A DNA stretch of 64,000 nucleotides from Marinobacterium sp. (GCA_025800125.1 JAOXSF010000111.1:1-64000), one strand, 5' to 3'. Positions 47,901-56,118 are shown, numbered from the stretch's first letter. Translations and numbers: made by a program. Notes: generated by a model from the letters alone, not told the origin.

Positions 47901-48914
47901 CTTGGTCAGATCACCAACCAGGGTGTCAGCACCTTCAGTACCGGTATGCTGTAGCCACTCAGGGTTGGTGCCAATCATTAACTGCCGTACGGTCAGCGCT
48001 GTACCGTCCTCAAAAACAACGCGATGGCCTGCGTCATCGTTCAGGTTAACCTCTACCAGGGTAAGCGTATCACCCGTCAGTACCCCATCTCTCAGCAACG
48101 AGATAACGGTATTACCAAACGCACCTGCTTCAAGCTGTAAGTCGGCCGCAGTAATGCCAGGCCCCATAATAATGGTGTCGCCCTTAGAACTGTACCGCAC
48201 CGTATCATTGTCATAGCCATAGCCAAAATGTATGGAATGGCTCTTATCGTCACCAAACATACAGATGATTTCATCGTCACCAGCTTTGCCATCAAACTCA
48301 AAATGGCCATAGTAATCATTCCAGGCGTTCAGCGTATCATCACCATCAGTGCCTATATGCTGCTGCGAGCCACCAGCATCAGCTGGATCAGGGGGGGTGT
48401 ATGAGTTTTCCCAATCGATATCACTATCCTGACTGACAGACAGTTCATCCCCCTGCTCAGCTTCATCAGACACCACCACATTATCCTGCTGTGCAGCATC
48501 TTCAGTAACCACAGCATCCGTTTCATCTGTGGTTTCTTCTACAGGCGTGTCAGTATCTGAAGCAGGAGTTTCAGCGTCCCCGGCAGGTTCAGCCGTATCT
48601 GAGGCTGGAGTGCCAGTCTCCCCGGCAGGCTCTGCCGTATCTGAGGCTGGAGTGTCAGCTTCCCCGGCAGGTTCAGCCATATCTGAGGCTGGAGTGTCAG
48701 CGTCCTCCGCTGTCTCCTGAGATGCTTCTGTCCCAGGCGCTGCCGGGTCAGTCAGCTGTGAATCCTGCCCGGGTGTCACAGCATCTGATACAGGGGGTAC
48801 AACTGTATCTGTTTCCGCAGGCACTGTTATAGAAGTAGAAGTATCTACAGAAGATGACTCTTCTTCTGCGGGGAGGTTATTTTTTGGGGCACTGGAAGGG
48901 AGATTGTTATTCAC
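41919..48914 (-). CDS. Giant RTX-related calcium-binding protein of eight tandem modules
   Basis: A 2331-residue protein beginning at a GTG at 48914 with AAGGA nine bases upstream. No signal peptide. Residues 1-170 are acidic and Thr/Pro-rich with four 14-residue repeats. The rest holds eight copies of a module of about 263 residues, each with two half-units: one carries GGxGxDD plus FNRGDGHD and LQFSDGT, the other MVGGAGDD plus FGYGSGxDT and FADGT. These match hemolysin-type calcium-binding and related repeats (PF00353, PF06594). Modules 3-6 are almost alike, the outer ones diverged. It ends shortly after a last FSDGTTIDM element. Type I secretion is inferred from family, but no transporter genes are adjacent. 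Its role (adhesion, matrix or toxin-related) is unknown; no enzymatic domain is seen. Confidence 0.88.
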   Translation of the reverse strand: MNNNLPSSAPKNNLPAEEESSSVDTSTSITVPAETDTVVPPVSDAVTPGQDSQLTDPAAPGTEASQETAEDADTPASDMAEPAGEADTPASDTAEPAGETGTPASDTAEPAGDAETPASDTDTPVEETTDETDAVVTEDAAQQDNVVVSDEAEQGDELSVSQDSDIDWENSYTPPDPADAGGSQQHIGTDGDDTLNAWNDYYGHFEFDGKAGDDEIICMFGDDKSHSIHFGYGYDNDTVRYSSKGDTIIMGPGITAADLQLEAGAFGNTVISLLRDGVLTGDTLTLVEVNLNDDAGHRVVFEDGTALTVRQLMIGTNPEWLQHTGTEGADTLVGDLTKRNEFNGGAGDDTFKGTINADRYIFNRGDGNDSIDDVWSVNGDVDGLTDTIVFGEGISLSDIRITQASKRSPDLTIHVLENGEESGDSIFITSVAKLSNPERQTLEFADGTKVVLQDIPVTVQGTDNTEALYGYVDRFNGFHGGQGDDTLYTDGSKANIYFGYGDGKDVVDKMTADSAIVMADGISLEDIRCSWKTDGSLRGPLLELFRDGEATGDSVLLYALKEDTLTSQSVVFSDGSKITVSDLLDLKLNHEVGLVGTAGDDKLEGQAGTGQIFKGGAGNDVLLGKELADTYVFNRGDGHDVILDNGTGAAAGTIDIIQFGEGISRDDLRLIPSDHHSTSVELQILQNGEPSGDSLSLRYGLQNNLAIEQLRFNDDSVMSFAELLLEVRGTDADDTLTGVYSHQNLMVGGAGNDTFELVAGAAQIQLGYGSDHDTVTNMGADDVIRLDEGVTASDVRVFAASTGVVVELLQGSAPSGDSLTLAGMSVDALDGQTLRFADGAEATLAAHMAAAGDNETYVGTTGHDVLEAEAGEDAEFHGGKGDDDLLGKDGADRYVFNRGDGHDSILDNGTGAAAGTVDTIVLGVGISRDDLRLVASDHHSTSVELQVLQNGEPGTDRLTLKYGLQNALSIEQLQFSDGTTMSFDELRLEVRGTAGDDTLEGVYGHKNLMVGGAGDDTLKLAVGANEVQLTYGGGNDTVINSRFGDDVVLGDGITEQDLRLFTSGAGVVIELLQAGRPSGDSITLSGNNLASLGDQKLIFADGTELLVKERLQADLAQPVLQGTDGNDELKAQSGQDTEFRGGTGDDTLLGKNGADRYVFNRGDGHDSIIDNGTGSAAGTLDTIVLGEGISREDLRLVASDHHSTSAELQILQDGEPTADRLTLKYGLQNALAIEQLEFSDGSTLSMDELLLEVHGTDAAETLTGVYGHQNLVISGGGDDRIELALGANLVQFGYGSGKDTVINSRFSDDVKLDADITSQDLQLFVNASGVVIELLRDGVATGDRLTLADNRLESLGDQKLIFADGTEITVRDRLQDNSGYAIYEGTDGNDLLRAAARENAEFRGGAGDDDLLGNSGADRYVFNRGDGHDRILDNGTAAATGTVDTLILGEGIERSDLRLVGSSHHSTSVELQVLENGQPGSDRLTIKYGLQNNLAIEQLQFSDGSTMRFDDLPLEIHGTDGDDTLTGVYGHTNLMVGGAGNDTFELVYGEHDVQLGYGSGQDTVHNSYTGDDIRLDEGITAADVKVSVDYTGVVIELLQAGQPSGDSLTLSGVVLATLGNQKLLFADGTESTVKAQLLQSAGRQVFEGTSGDDLLESDAGYNAEFRGGEGNDTLVGQEGSDHYIFNRGDGHDQILDVGIGAEAGTVDSIIFGAGISAGDLRLVPSDQHSTSVELQILQDGQLTGDRLTLKYGLQSNMAIEQLQFSDGSTMNFADLPLEIHGTSGNDTLSGVFGQKNLMVGGAGDDVLELALGDNDVQFGYGSGNDTVRNSHMGDDIVLDEGISTADLRFAETDAGIVITLLQDGTASGDSVTLVGATQATLGDQALRFADGTEVSVHDALLAGPPIEWTVQQGTDGADLLTGVADAHNEFRGGLGDDTLTGSNMADRYIYNRGDGADTLTAFSTDGSESDRIVFGEGISFEDLQLFQRSEYDETWDYYRTFLQLNVLNKGEYTGDQLALKGTTRPGDGGLEVLEFADGSTVNLQDMYLKVGDLKYHEWGRPSSTGNAIGYNYEFDTGAGDDIIHLVDGHHKVHFGYGHDQDFLEKLKSDQMVTIIIDEGIALEDIKPYYSVGFGTISLKLMQGGELTGDNLQFSQAHGADDWTVQLGDGTELTVRELFERYDQQTEAISKTGTDGEDRLDVGNGVAGIFEGGKGDDFLTAEWRSDTYIFNRGDGHDSILDVDLGNIAGAQDVISFGDGITQADIRVVVSSKSENDYDIHVLDNGQQVNDTLTVLSGLFRKDDSKIEQLQFSDGTTIDMLDLIGQGLPTEIV
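42000..48330 (-). repeat. Eight tandem repeats of about 789 bp inside the RTX-like gene
   Basis: The FNRGDG-coding segment recurs near 42230, 43065, 43860, 44650, 45440, 46230, 47020 and 47830. Central spacing is 788-794 bp, outer spacings 813-835 bp. DNA identity is high between central copies, so unequal recombination and assembly collapse are both possible. Confidence 0.85.
48534..48701 (-). repeat. Four 42-bp repeats coding a 14-residue Pro/Thr/Asp/Glu motif
   Basis: Residues 72-127 of the RTX-like protein are four copies of a TPASDTAEPAGE-type 14-mer, with the last copy diverged. The segment is probably a disordered stalk. Confidence 0.85.
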
Positions 48915-49446
48915 GGGAATTTCCTTTTCTTAAGAACAAGCATTCATTTAAGAACTAGCCCATAACGCTTAAATGAATAAAAAATACAGACAAAAACTTA
49001 TATGAGCCGTCAAAAAATATAAATACAATCGTATAACCAACAATACAGTAAATATAATAAACCTCTTAAAGCCACAAGCCTTGTTATATTAAAAGCGTTA
49101 CTTTTTCCATGACCTGAGACCATTAATAGTTTCTTACAGGGAAATTATTAATAAATGATCATTTCATCTAAAACACATTAACCCAGTCTAAAGTTGTAAC
49201 TAATAATATGTACCAAAATTCATACCAACATCCTTATGCTAAAAAATTTACTATAGACTGTACTAAAGGGTTATACGCCTGAATGAATATGGTGTAAATG
49301 TTCAGAGACTGAACAATAGTAGTATAAATTGCGTACAATACAAACGATGGTATGAACAGATAGTGAGGATTTTTGCCCATCACACCTCATTTAATCAGCC
49401 GACAAATGCCCCGAGCCCACTGCAGACCCGGAGCAATATATCAGCT
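48915..49446. other. AT-rich region upstream of the RTX-like gene
   Basis: About 530 bases, the most AT-rich stretch of the window, with no gene. It holds the RTX promoter and the 3' end of the pyrC' transcript. A 17-bp inverted repeat (TGTTCAG-AGA-CTGAACA, 49299-49315) is the only clear operator-like element. Confidence 0.5.
49299..49315. promoter_or_regulatory. Inverted repeat, possible operator
   Basis: Seven-bp arms TGTTCAG / CTGAACA separated by AGA, about 385 bp upstream of the RTX-like start. The binding protein is unknown. Confidence 0.4.
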
Positions 49447-50733
49447 TTATGCGACTACAGTCTGGTATACCGGCTGACCTGCCAGCAGAGTTGCCACAAC
49501 CTGGCCTTTCAACTCCAGCCCCATAAAGGGCGTATTACGGCCCGCAGATTGACAATTATCATCACTCAACACCCAGGTGGCTTGCGGATCAAAAATACAG
49601 ATGTCCGCTTCACTACCTACACTCAGATTACCAATCTCCTGCTGTCCCAGAATTTTTGCCGGGCCTGCGGTCAGCTTCTCGATAATCTGTGGCAAATCAG
49701 CCATCCCCTGCTCAACCAGCAGTAAGGCCAGTGGCAACAGAGTCTCCAGACCAGCAATGCCAGGCTCTGTTGAGGCAAACGGTGCCTGTTTGGCCGCCGC
49801 TTCATGCGGCTGGTGATCAGAGCAGATCGCCTGGATCTCATTGGCCAGCAATGCCTGACGCAGGCCTGCACGGTCAAGCTGACTGCGCAGAGGCGGTATG
49901 ACATGGAAATTGCTATCGAAGCCACTGACATTCTCATCAGTCAGGAAGAAATGATGAATGGCTACATCACAGGTCACCGGCAGGCCACGGTCACGGGAAC
50001 CCTGCACCATCTTCACCGAACGCAGACAGGTCAGCTGACCAAAATGCGCCCGCACGCCGGTCTGTTCAACCAGCAACAGACAGCGGGCCACTTCCACCGT
50101 TTCTGCCGCTTCCGAAATGCCGTCCAGACCCAGCCGGGAACTGGTGGTGTCATCGTGCATACAGCCCTTACCCACCAGCGTATTATCCTGCGGCTGGAAC
50201 TGCACCAGCAGATCATGGGTAGCAGCATATTCCAGTGCACGCATCAGTGTCAGCGAATTGCTGACTGGCTCACGCATATTGGTGAACGCTACACAGCCGG
50301 AGCTATGCAGCGCGTGCATCGGTGCCAGCTGCTCACCATTTAGCCCCTGAGTTAACGCACCCATTGGCAATACACGGGCGTTACCCGCCGCTTCAGCGCG
50401 GTCAAGAATCAGTTCTGCCACCGCCGGGGTGTCCACAATCGGTCTACAATCCGGTGGCGTTACCAGCGTAGTAATACCACCCGCTGCAGCTGCTGCCGTT
50501 TCGGAAGCGATGGTGCCTTTCTGGGTATAACCGGGCTCACGCACATGGGCACACAGATCAATCAGCCCAGGCACCACAATCTGGCCACTGGCATCAATCT
50601 GCTGTTCAGCTTCAAAGCCCTGCGGCGCACTACCTATTGCAGCGATACGACCATCCTGAACATAGAGGTCTGCCTGCTGATCAATACCGTTGGCCGGGTC
50701 GATAATACGGCCACCCTGAATTACCAGACTCAT
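49447..50733 (-). CDS. pyrC': Dihydroorotase-like protein PyrC' (probably inactive)
   Basis: Amidohydrolase-fold partner of aspartate carbamoyltransferase. The 428-residue protein aligns with DHOase, but key metal ligands are changed: the usual D-x-H-x-H-x-R-E-P reads DLCAHVREP (first histidine to cysteine), and the central H-x-S-T segment reads AHFGQLT. In Pseudomonas a similar PyrC' lacks activity and is needed for PyrB assembly. The start overlaps the pyrB stop by four bases (ATGA), showing coupled translation. A functional pyrC must lie elsewhere. Whether this protein keeps any activity cannot be told from sequence. Confidence 0.9.
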   Translation of the reverse strand: MSLVIQGGRIIDPANGIDQQADLYVQDGRIAAIGSAPQGFEAEQQIDASGQIVVPGLIDLCAHVREPGYTQKGTIASETAAAAAGGITTLVTPPDCRPIVDTPAVAELILDRAEAAGNARVLPMGALTQGLNGEQLAPMHALHSSGCVAFTNMREPVSNSLTLMRALEYAATHDLLVQFQPQDNTLVGKGCMHDDTTSSRLGLDGISEAAETVEVARCLLLVEQTGVRAHFGQLTCLRSVKMVQGSRDRGLPVTCDVAIHHFFLTDENVSGFDSNFHVIPPLRSQLDRAGLRQALLANEIQAICSDHQPHEAAAKQAPFASTEPGIAGLETLLPLALLLVEQGMADLPQIIEKLTAGPAKILGQQEIGNLSVGSEADICIFDPQATWVLSDDNCQSAGRNTPFMGLELKGQVVATLLAGQPVYQTVVA

Positions 50734-51740
50734 GCGTTCTCTCCGTTCATCTGTCGTTCCTGCTTCTCCTGCACCTGACCACTGACCGCCATGGACATCA
50801 CGGCCATACGCACCGCCAGGCCGTTAGTCACCTGATCAAGAATCAGCGAGCGCGGGCCATCGGCCACCGAGGTTTCGATCTCAACACCGCGGTTGATCGG
50901 GCCAGGATGCAGCACCACTGCATCCGGTTTGGCAATCGCCAGTTTCTCTTCAGTCAGACCGTAGAGTTTGTAGAACTCAGACTCGGATGGCAGCAGCGCA
51001 CTGTTCATGCGCTCCTTCTGCAGGCGTAGCATCATCACCACATCTACATCTTTCAGGCCCTCGTTCATATTGGTGTAAACCATGACACCCATCGCTTCGA
51101 TATGACGCGGCAGCAGCGTTTGCGGGCCAATTACCCGTACTTCAGCCACACCCAGCGTGCGCAGAGCGTGAATCTGAGAGCGGGCAACACGGGAATGCAG
51201 GATGTCACCGACGATGGCGCAGGTCAGTTTGCTGAAATCGCCCTTGTGGCGGCGGATAGTCAGCATATCCAGCATCGCCTGGGTCGGGTGAGCATGACGG
51301 CCATCTCCGGCATTGATAACAGCAACATCTGGCGTTACATGCTCGGCAATATAATGCGCCGCACCGCTATCAGAGTGACGCACCACAAACATATCGGCGT
51401 GCATGGCATGCAGGGTCATCAACGTATCACGCAGTGACTCGCCCTTGGTGGTGGATGAGGTACTGATATTGAGGTTCAGTACGTCCGCCGACAGCCGTTT
51501 AGCGGCCAGTTCAAAGGTCGACAGGGTACGGGTACTGTTTTCAAAGAACAGATTCGCCACGGTAGTACCGCGCAGCAGCGGTAACTTCTTCACCTGACGG
51601 TCACCGACATCAAGAAAAGATTCTGCGGTATCCAGAATTTCGGTCAGTAGTTCGCGGCTCAGTCCTTCAGTGGACAGGAAGTGCTTCAGCTGGCCCTGGG
51701 CATTCAGCTGAATACGGTTAGCATCTACAGGTTCAAACAT
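50730..51740 (-). CDS. pyrB: Aspartate carbamoyltransferase catalytic subunit
   Basis: Second step of pyrimidine synthesis: carbamoyl phosphate plus aspartate. The 336-residue protein has the long class-A-type N-terminal extension, the carbamoyl-phosphate motif [13 protein letters not shown] (the STRT core is intact; the fifth residue is leucine where arginine is usual), the [12 protein letters not shown] segment and MLRLQKERM. It is in a block pyrR-pyrB-pyrC' typical of pseudomonads. The 12-bp gap to pyrR and 4-bp overlap with pyrC' indicate one operon. Confidence 0.96.
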   Translation of the reverse strand: MFEPVDANRIQLNAQGQLKHFLSTEGLSRELLTEILDTAESFLDVGDRQVKKLPLLRGTTVANLFFENSTRTLSTFELAAKRLSADVLNLNISTSSTTKGESLRDTLMTLHAMHADMFVVRHSDSGAAHYIAEHVTPDVAVINAGDGRHAHPTQAMLDMLTIRRHKGDFSKLTCAIVGDILHSRVARSQIHALRTLGVAEVRVIGPQTLLPRHIEAMGVMVYTNMNEGLKDVDVVMMLRLQKERMNSALLPSESEFYKLYGLTEEKLAIAKPDAVVLHPGPINRGVEIETSVADGPRSLILDQVTNGLAVRMAVMSMAVSGQVQEKQERQMNGENA

Positions 51741-51752
51741 CAGGATTCCCGA

Positions 51753-52262
51753 TCAGGTACGTTGACTGATTTCCAGCGACAGTGGTTCAGGGCCCAGCAG
51801 TTTTACCTGCTGATCCGGCCCCAGTGCCAGCGTGCCCCCGGTTACATCGGCCTGAATCGGCAACTGACGGCGTTGCAGATCCAGCAGTGTAATCAGGCTC
51901 ACCGACGCCGGGCGGCCGTAGTCAAAAATCTCGTTCAGGGCAGCGCGGATGGTGCGACCACTCATGATCACATCGTCCACCAGCAGGATATGACGACCTT
52001 CAGTGTCGCAGGGCAGCCGGGTCGGTTTCACTTTGGGGTTAATACCCACCTGGGTGAAATCATCACGGTAGAAGGAGATGTCCATCTCCCCCAGCGGGCT
52101 TTGCAGACCCAGCTTGCAATGCAGCCGCTGTGCCAGCCAGACACCGCCAGTACGAATACCGATCATCAGCGGGTCTTCAATCTGACGCTGGCTGATCAGC
52201 GCCTGCAGATCTGTGCCCATTTTATCCAGCAGGGCGTCAACGCTAAGAGTTCCCGAGCTCAT
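51753..52262 (-). CDS. pyrR: PyrR bifunctional regulator/uracil phosphoribosyltransferase
   Basis: RNA-binding attenuation protein and UPRTase in Gram-positives; in pseudomonads it sits in the same pyrB cluster and its regulatory part is less clear. The 169-residue protein has the PRPP-binding motif [18 protein letters not shown] and [13 protein letters not shown]. The ATG at 52262 gives a normal length; the frame to 52430 runs inside yqgF. Its first 20 bases overlap the end of yqgF, so translation is coupled. Confidence 0.94.
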   Translation of the reverse strand: MSSGTLSVDALLDKMGTDLQALISQRQIEDPLMIGIRTGGVWLAQRLHCKLGLQSPLGEMDISFYRDDFTQVGINPKVKPTRLPCDTEGRHILLVDDVIMSGRTIRAALNEIFDYGRPASVSLITLLDLQRRQLPIQADVTGGTLALGPDQQVKLLGPEPLSLEISQRT

Positions 52263-52716
52263 AGAGATCCTCCAGTCGGGTGTGGCTGGGAATACGCTGG
52301 TCAGTTCCAAACCAGCTTTCAACAATAAGCTGCGCGGCGATGCCGTCCACAGACTCTTTTCTGAAATCGTTGCTACCGCCACGGGCAAAATGAATCTCTT
52401 TTGCTTCAGCGGTAGATAAGCGTTCATCAATCAGAAAACAGGGGACTTTACTGCGCTCGTGCAGCCGGTTGGCAAACTTGCGGGCCCGTCGGGCCATCTC
52501 ACTGATGGTGCCATCCATATTAAGCGGAATACCCACCACCAGTGCATCAGGGGACCATTCGGCAATAACTTTATCGATCAGCGACCAGTCGGGTATACCG
52601 TCGCGGGCATTCAGGGGTGGCAACGGGCTGGCCGTGCCGGTCAGTACGTGACCTGCAGCTATGCCGATGCGTCCCGTGCCAAAGTCAAAGGCCAGGATCT
52701 GGGCGTAATCAGTCAT
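52243..52716 (-). CDS. yqgF: Putative pre-16S rRNA nuclease YqgF (RuvX)
   Basis: RNase H-fold nuclease that finishes 16S rRNA 5' ends, earlier called Holliday junction resolvase-like. The 157-residue protein opens [19 protein letters not shown] (first catalytic aspartate in FDFGTGRIG), has [14 protein letters not shown], and [15 protein letters not shown] with the conserved glutamate, then [17 protein letters not shown]. It overlaps pyrR by 20 bp and follows yqgE by 58 bp. Confidence 0.95.
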   Translation of the reverse strand: MTDYAQILAFDFGTGRIGIAAGHVLTGTASPLPPLNARDGIPDWSLIDKVIAEWSPDALVVGIPLNMDGTISEMARRARKFANRLHERSKVPCFLIDERLSTAEAKEIHFARGGSNDFRKESVDGIAAQLIVESWFGTDQRIPSHTRLEDLYELGNS

Positions 52717-52774
52717 GAAAAGTCCAGCTTGTGAAATGTTTCCGACCTTCAGACTACCCGGACATCCAGGTACT

Positions 52775-53344
52775 TCAGGCCGTGCCGCTATGGGCGGTCA
52801 GCAGACTGAGATCAACACCAAGGGACGTTGCCGCCGCCTGCAGACGTTGCTCAGCCGGTGTGGCGAACATTATATCCAGATCTGCCGGGCAACTTAACCA
52901 GTCATTACGCAGGATTTCAGCATCCAGCTGGCCCGGCCCCCAGCCAGCATAACCCAGTGCAACAATCACTTCGTCACGTTCAGGCCCCTCCCCATGGGCC
53001 ATCGCTTCCAGAATATCCAGCGAAGAGGTCAGACAGAGGCCTTCACCAATGCTTACCGTAGAAGCCCAGTGCTGATCCATACGCTGGCGGTGCAGAATAA
53101 AACCGCGCTCACGGGCCACCGGCCCACCGCCATACACAGGGCCCTGAGCCGGATTATCCGCATCAATATCCAGATGACTGAATAATGATGGCAGATCGAA
53201 ATCCAGTGGGCGGTTAATAATCACACCCATGGCCCCCTCTTCATCATGCTCGCAGATATAACTCAGACTGCTGGCAAACAGCGGGTCCTGCATGTGTGGC
53301 ATGGCAATCAGGAAGTGACCGCGCAAACTGCTGTACTGGGACAT
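52775..53344 (-). CDS. yqgE: YqgE/AlgH family protein
   Basis: A 189-residue cytosolic protein of the UPF0301 family; Pseudomonas AlgH was tied to alginate control, but its molecular role is unknown. Hallmarks: LRGHFLIAMPHMQDPLFASSLSYICEHDEEGAMGVIINRPL, and VYGGGPVARERGFILH. It precedes yqgF in the expected order. Confidence 0.95.
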   Translation of the reverse strand: MSQYSSLRGHFLIAMPHMQDPLFASSLSYICEHDEEGAMGVIINRPLDFDLPSLFSHLDIDADNPAQGPVYGGGPVARERGFILHRQRMDQHWASTVSIGEGLCLTSSLDILEAMAHGEGPERDEVIVALGYAGWGPGQLDAEILRNDWLSCPADLDIMFATPAEQRLQAAATSLGVDLSLLTAHSGTA

Positions 53345-53433
53345 GGCAAAGAACCTCGACTGTAGGGTTTAACGATTTACAAACTCAGGGTACAGGCATT
53401 CAGGGTACTGGCATTGAGACCGCACAAGCAGCC

Positions 53434-54375
53434 TCAGAACACGCGGGTGCGCTGCTCAAACTTCCAGGTACGGATGATTTCCAGTACGTCAGTGGTACGG
53501 CGCATCTGCGGTGGAAACGGCGAAAACGGCGCAGCCATACGTACAATGCGAATCGCAGCATCATCCAGCACCCGATGCCCGGATGAACTCAGGACGCTGA
53601 TCTCTTTGACTGACCCATCAGGTTGCAAGGCTACCAGCAACCGCAGCTGACCGTATGTCCTGCCCTGTCGCGCTTCTTCAGGATAGTTGAGGTTACCCAC
53701 CGCCTCGATTTTGCGCCGCCAGCTGTCCAGATAAGCCGCGTCTTCACGGGCTTTGGTGGTGGCAGAGGTTAATCGACGCACCCGTGGCTGTTTGGCCAGC
53801 CACTCTTCGGTGGCATCGATCTGGGCCTGCAGACTGGCCATTTCCAGGCTGCGGCTGAGCAACGACGTTGCACCACCATCCGGGCGTGGCGGCGCGAACG
53901 CACGGTCATGCTGCTGCTTATCAGCCTGCTGCTGTTCACTGACTGCCACAGTGGTAATTACTTTTGCACCACCAGCACTGGACTTTTCCGGTGAGCGCTC
54001 CGGTTCAGCCGCCAGCTCACGGGTTACCGGCTCTGGTGGCGTCGGCTCGGCAGAAGGTTGCTCGGTAGCCGTCCACTGGGCGGCCAGCTCAACCGGCTCC
54101 GCTGCCTGCAACTCCGAATGCTGGCGCACGGCAGGCAGGTGTTTCTGTTCTTCACTGCCACTGCCCAGCTGATTGGTAGGGGCAATAAAATCAGCATTAT
54201 CCGGTACTTCACGGCTCTGATACTGGGACAGGGTTATCTCCAGTGTTGAGACTGGCTTGAGCGCCGGAACACTGGTAAAGGCGATGCCCAGAATGGCCAT
54301 TGCATGTACCGCAATGGCCATGAACAGTGTAAAGCCGAAACGGTCACTGACCGGCCTGTCGATAACGCTGTCCAT
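53434..54375 (-). CDS. tonB: TonB family protein
   Basis: Energy-transducing protein of the TonB class. It has one N-terminal membrane anchor (FGFTLFMAIAVHAMAILGIAF, residues about 13-33), a long Pro/Glu/Ala/Gln-rich periplasmic spacer, and a C-terminal TonB domain (NLNYPEEARQGRTYGQLRLLVALQPDGSVKEISVLSSSGHRVLDDAAIRIVRMAAPFSPFP). No exbB or exbD is beside it. It lies between yqgE and gshB, as the third TonB of Pseudomonas aeruginosa does, a version linked there to pili and motility more than to iron uptake. Confidence 0.92.
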   Translation of the reverse strand: MDSVIDRPVSDRFGFTLFMAIAVHAMAILGIAFTSVPALKPVSTLEITLSQYQSREVPDNADFIAPTNQLGSGSEEQKHLPAVRQHSELQAAEPVELAAQWTATEQPSAEPTPPEPVTRELAAEPERSPEKSSAGGAKVITTVAVSEQQQADKQQHDRAFAPPRPDGGATSLLSRSLEMASLQAQIDATEEWLAKQPRVRRLTSATTKAREDAAYLDSWRRKIEAVGNLNYPEEARQGRTYGQLRLLVALQPDGSVKEISVLSSSGHRVLDDAAIRIVRMAAPFSPFPPQMRRTTDVLEIIRTWKFEQRTRVF

Positions 54376-54393
54376 GATCAGTCAGTCTCCGTC

Positions 54394-55344
54394 TCAGGCC
54401 GCCAGACGGCGCTCAATAGCGTCCATCAGCTGCATGGCAATATCAAGCCCGAACTGTTCATCCAGCTGACGAATGCAGGTCGGGCAGGTGACGTTAATCT
54501 CGGTCAGATAGTCACCAATGACATCCAGCCCGACAAACAGCAGGCCGGCTTCCTTGATAGCAGGCTGCACCTGGCTGACAATCCAGCGGTCCCGCTCGCT
54601 CATCTCTCGGCCTTCCGCACGGCCACCCGCCGCCAGGTTACCACGGGTTTCGCCACCCTGAGGGATACGAGCCAGTGCATAAGGTACGGGCTCACCATCC
54701 ACCAGCAGAATACGCTTGTCGCCGTGGACAATCTCAGGAATATATTTCTGCGCCATGATCATCTGGCTGCCAAACTGGGTCAGGGTTTCGATAATCACCC
54801 CCAGATTGAGGCCGTCGGCACCAATACGGTAGATAGAACTGCCGCCCATGCCATCCAGTGGCTTGAAGATCACATCACCATGTTCAGCATGGAAAGCACG
54901 CAGCTGGTCTTCATTGCGGGTCACCAGCACCGGTGGTGTACACTGGGCAAAATGGGTAGCAAACAGCTTCTCATTAAAGTTGCGTACCGCCTGAGTGTTG
55001 TTGGTAACCAGCACCCCATCACGCTCAGCCAGCGCCAGTAACTGGGTGGTGTAGAGGAATTCATTATTGAATGGCGGATCAACACGATTGAGGATCACAT
55101 CCAGCTCTTTCAGTGGTGTATCACTGTATTCACCACGGTCAAACCAGTTTTCCGGGTCCATCGCCACAGTAATCGGTGCCATGCGGCCATGCACCACACC
55201 ATCACGCAGGAACAGACTGTGCTGCTCCATGTAGAAGATCTGCCAGCCTTTGCGCTGAGCGGCCCACATCATTGCCAGGGTACTGTCCTTGTAATAACTG
55301 ATGGATTCAATCGGGTCCATCACCACGCCAATTTTCACGCTCAC
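54394..55344 (-). CDS. gshB: Glutathione synthetase
   Basis: ATP-grasp ligase that adds glycine to gamma-glutamylcysteine. The 316-residue protein has VKIGVVMDPIESISYYKDSTLAMMWAAQ, DVILNRVDPPFNNEFLYTTQLL, VIFKPLDGMGGSSIYRIG and the IRQLDEQFGLDIA end. It starts with GTG at 55344, with GAGGA seven bases upstream. It is in tandem with tonB (18 bp gap), consistent with a shared transcript. Confidence 0.97.
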   Translation of the reverse strand: MSVKIGVVMDPIESISYYKDSTLAMMWAAQRKGWQIFYMEQHSLFLRDGVVHGRMAPITVAMDPENWFDRGEYSDTPLKELDVILNRVDPPFNNEFLYTTQLLALAERDGVLVTNNTQAVRNFNEKLFATHFAQCTPPVLVTRNEDQLRAFHAEHGDVIFKPLDGMGGSSIYRIGADGLNLGVIIETLTQFGSQMIMAQKYIPEIVHGDKRILLVDGEPVPYALARIPQGGETRGNLAAGGRAEGREMSERDRWIVSQVQPAIKEAGLLFVGLDVIGDYLTEINVTCPTCIRQLDEQFGLDIAMQLMDAIERRLAA

Positions 55345-55389
55345 AGAAGATCCTCAAAGTAAAATTGTGTTGCTTGCAGGCAGCCTGAG

Positions 55390-56118
55390 TCAGCCCAGAT
55401 CACCCCACAGATAATGCATCACTGCCTGCGCCGCGACCGGGGCAGTTTCAGTACGCATCACTCTGGGCCCCAGTGCCAGCGGCTGGAAACCATGGCCCAT
55501 GGCCCGCTCAACCTCTGCTTCGGTCAAACCACCTTCAGGGCCGATCAACAATGCAACAGACTGTGGGGTTTCATAAGCCCCCAGCGGGGCAGCACTGTGA
55601 TGATGCAGCACGAATTTCAGTTCAGCATCAACACCGGCGCACCAGTCGTCCAGTGACTGGAAGCCATTAATTACCGGTACAACAGCACGACCAGACTGCT
55701 CACAGGCACTGACCACAACCTGCTGCCAGTGCTGCTGGCGTTTCGCCTGGCGTTGCGCATCAAGTTTTACCTCACAGCGTTCTGACAACAGCGGTGTCAG
55801 CTCGGCCATACCGGTTTCCGTTGCTTTCTGTACCGCATAATCCATACGCTCACCACGGGATACACTCTGACCGATATGCACCAGCAACGGTGATTCAACC
55901 GCAGTGATACTGACTGACTCGATCATCACATGGGCACGGCGTTTCTCCACCTGAGTCAGGCAGGCACGGTAGTTGTGGCCATCACCATTGAACAGTTCCA
56001 GCACATCACCCACCCGCATACGCAGCGCGCGGACAACATGCTGAACAACCTCATCAGAGAGGGGGAAAGTATGGCCCGGTTGCAGATCACCGGGCTGATA
56101 GAAACGGGGTATGCGCAT
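55390..56118 (-). CDS. rsmE: 16S rRNA (uracil-1498-N3)-methyltransferase RsmE
   Basis: SPOUT-class enzyme that methylates U1498 of 16S rRNA. The 242-residue protein starts MRIPRFYQPGDLQPGHTFPLSDEVVQHVVRALRMRVGD, contains QKATETGMAELTPLLSERCEVK and the trefoil-knot region ALLIGPEGGLTEAEVERAMGHGFQPLALGPRVMRTETAP. The ATG at 56118 is chosen over upstream frame to 56157 because it begins the conserved PUA-like domain. It precedes gshB by 45 bp. Confidence 0.95.
   Translation of the reverse strand: MRIPRFYQPGDLQPGHTFPLSDEVVQHVVRALRMRVGDVLELFNGDGHNYRACLTQVEKRRAHVMIESVSITAVESPLLVHIGQSVSRGERMDYAVQKATETGMAELTPLLSERCEVKLDAQRQAKRQQHWQQVVVSACEQSGRAVVPVINGFQSLDDWCAGVDAELKFVLHHHSAAPLGAYETPQSVALLIGPEGGLTEAEVERAMGHGFQPLALGPRVMRTETAPVAAQAVMHYLWGDLG

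Noticed and set aside
42000-48330. Regular direct repeats considered as a CRISPR array
   Set aside because: Period is about 789 bp and the repeats are translated in frame as protein modules; there are no short repeats with unique spacers and no cas genes.
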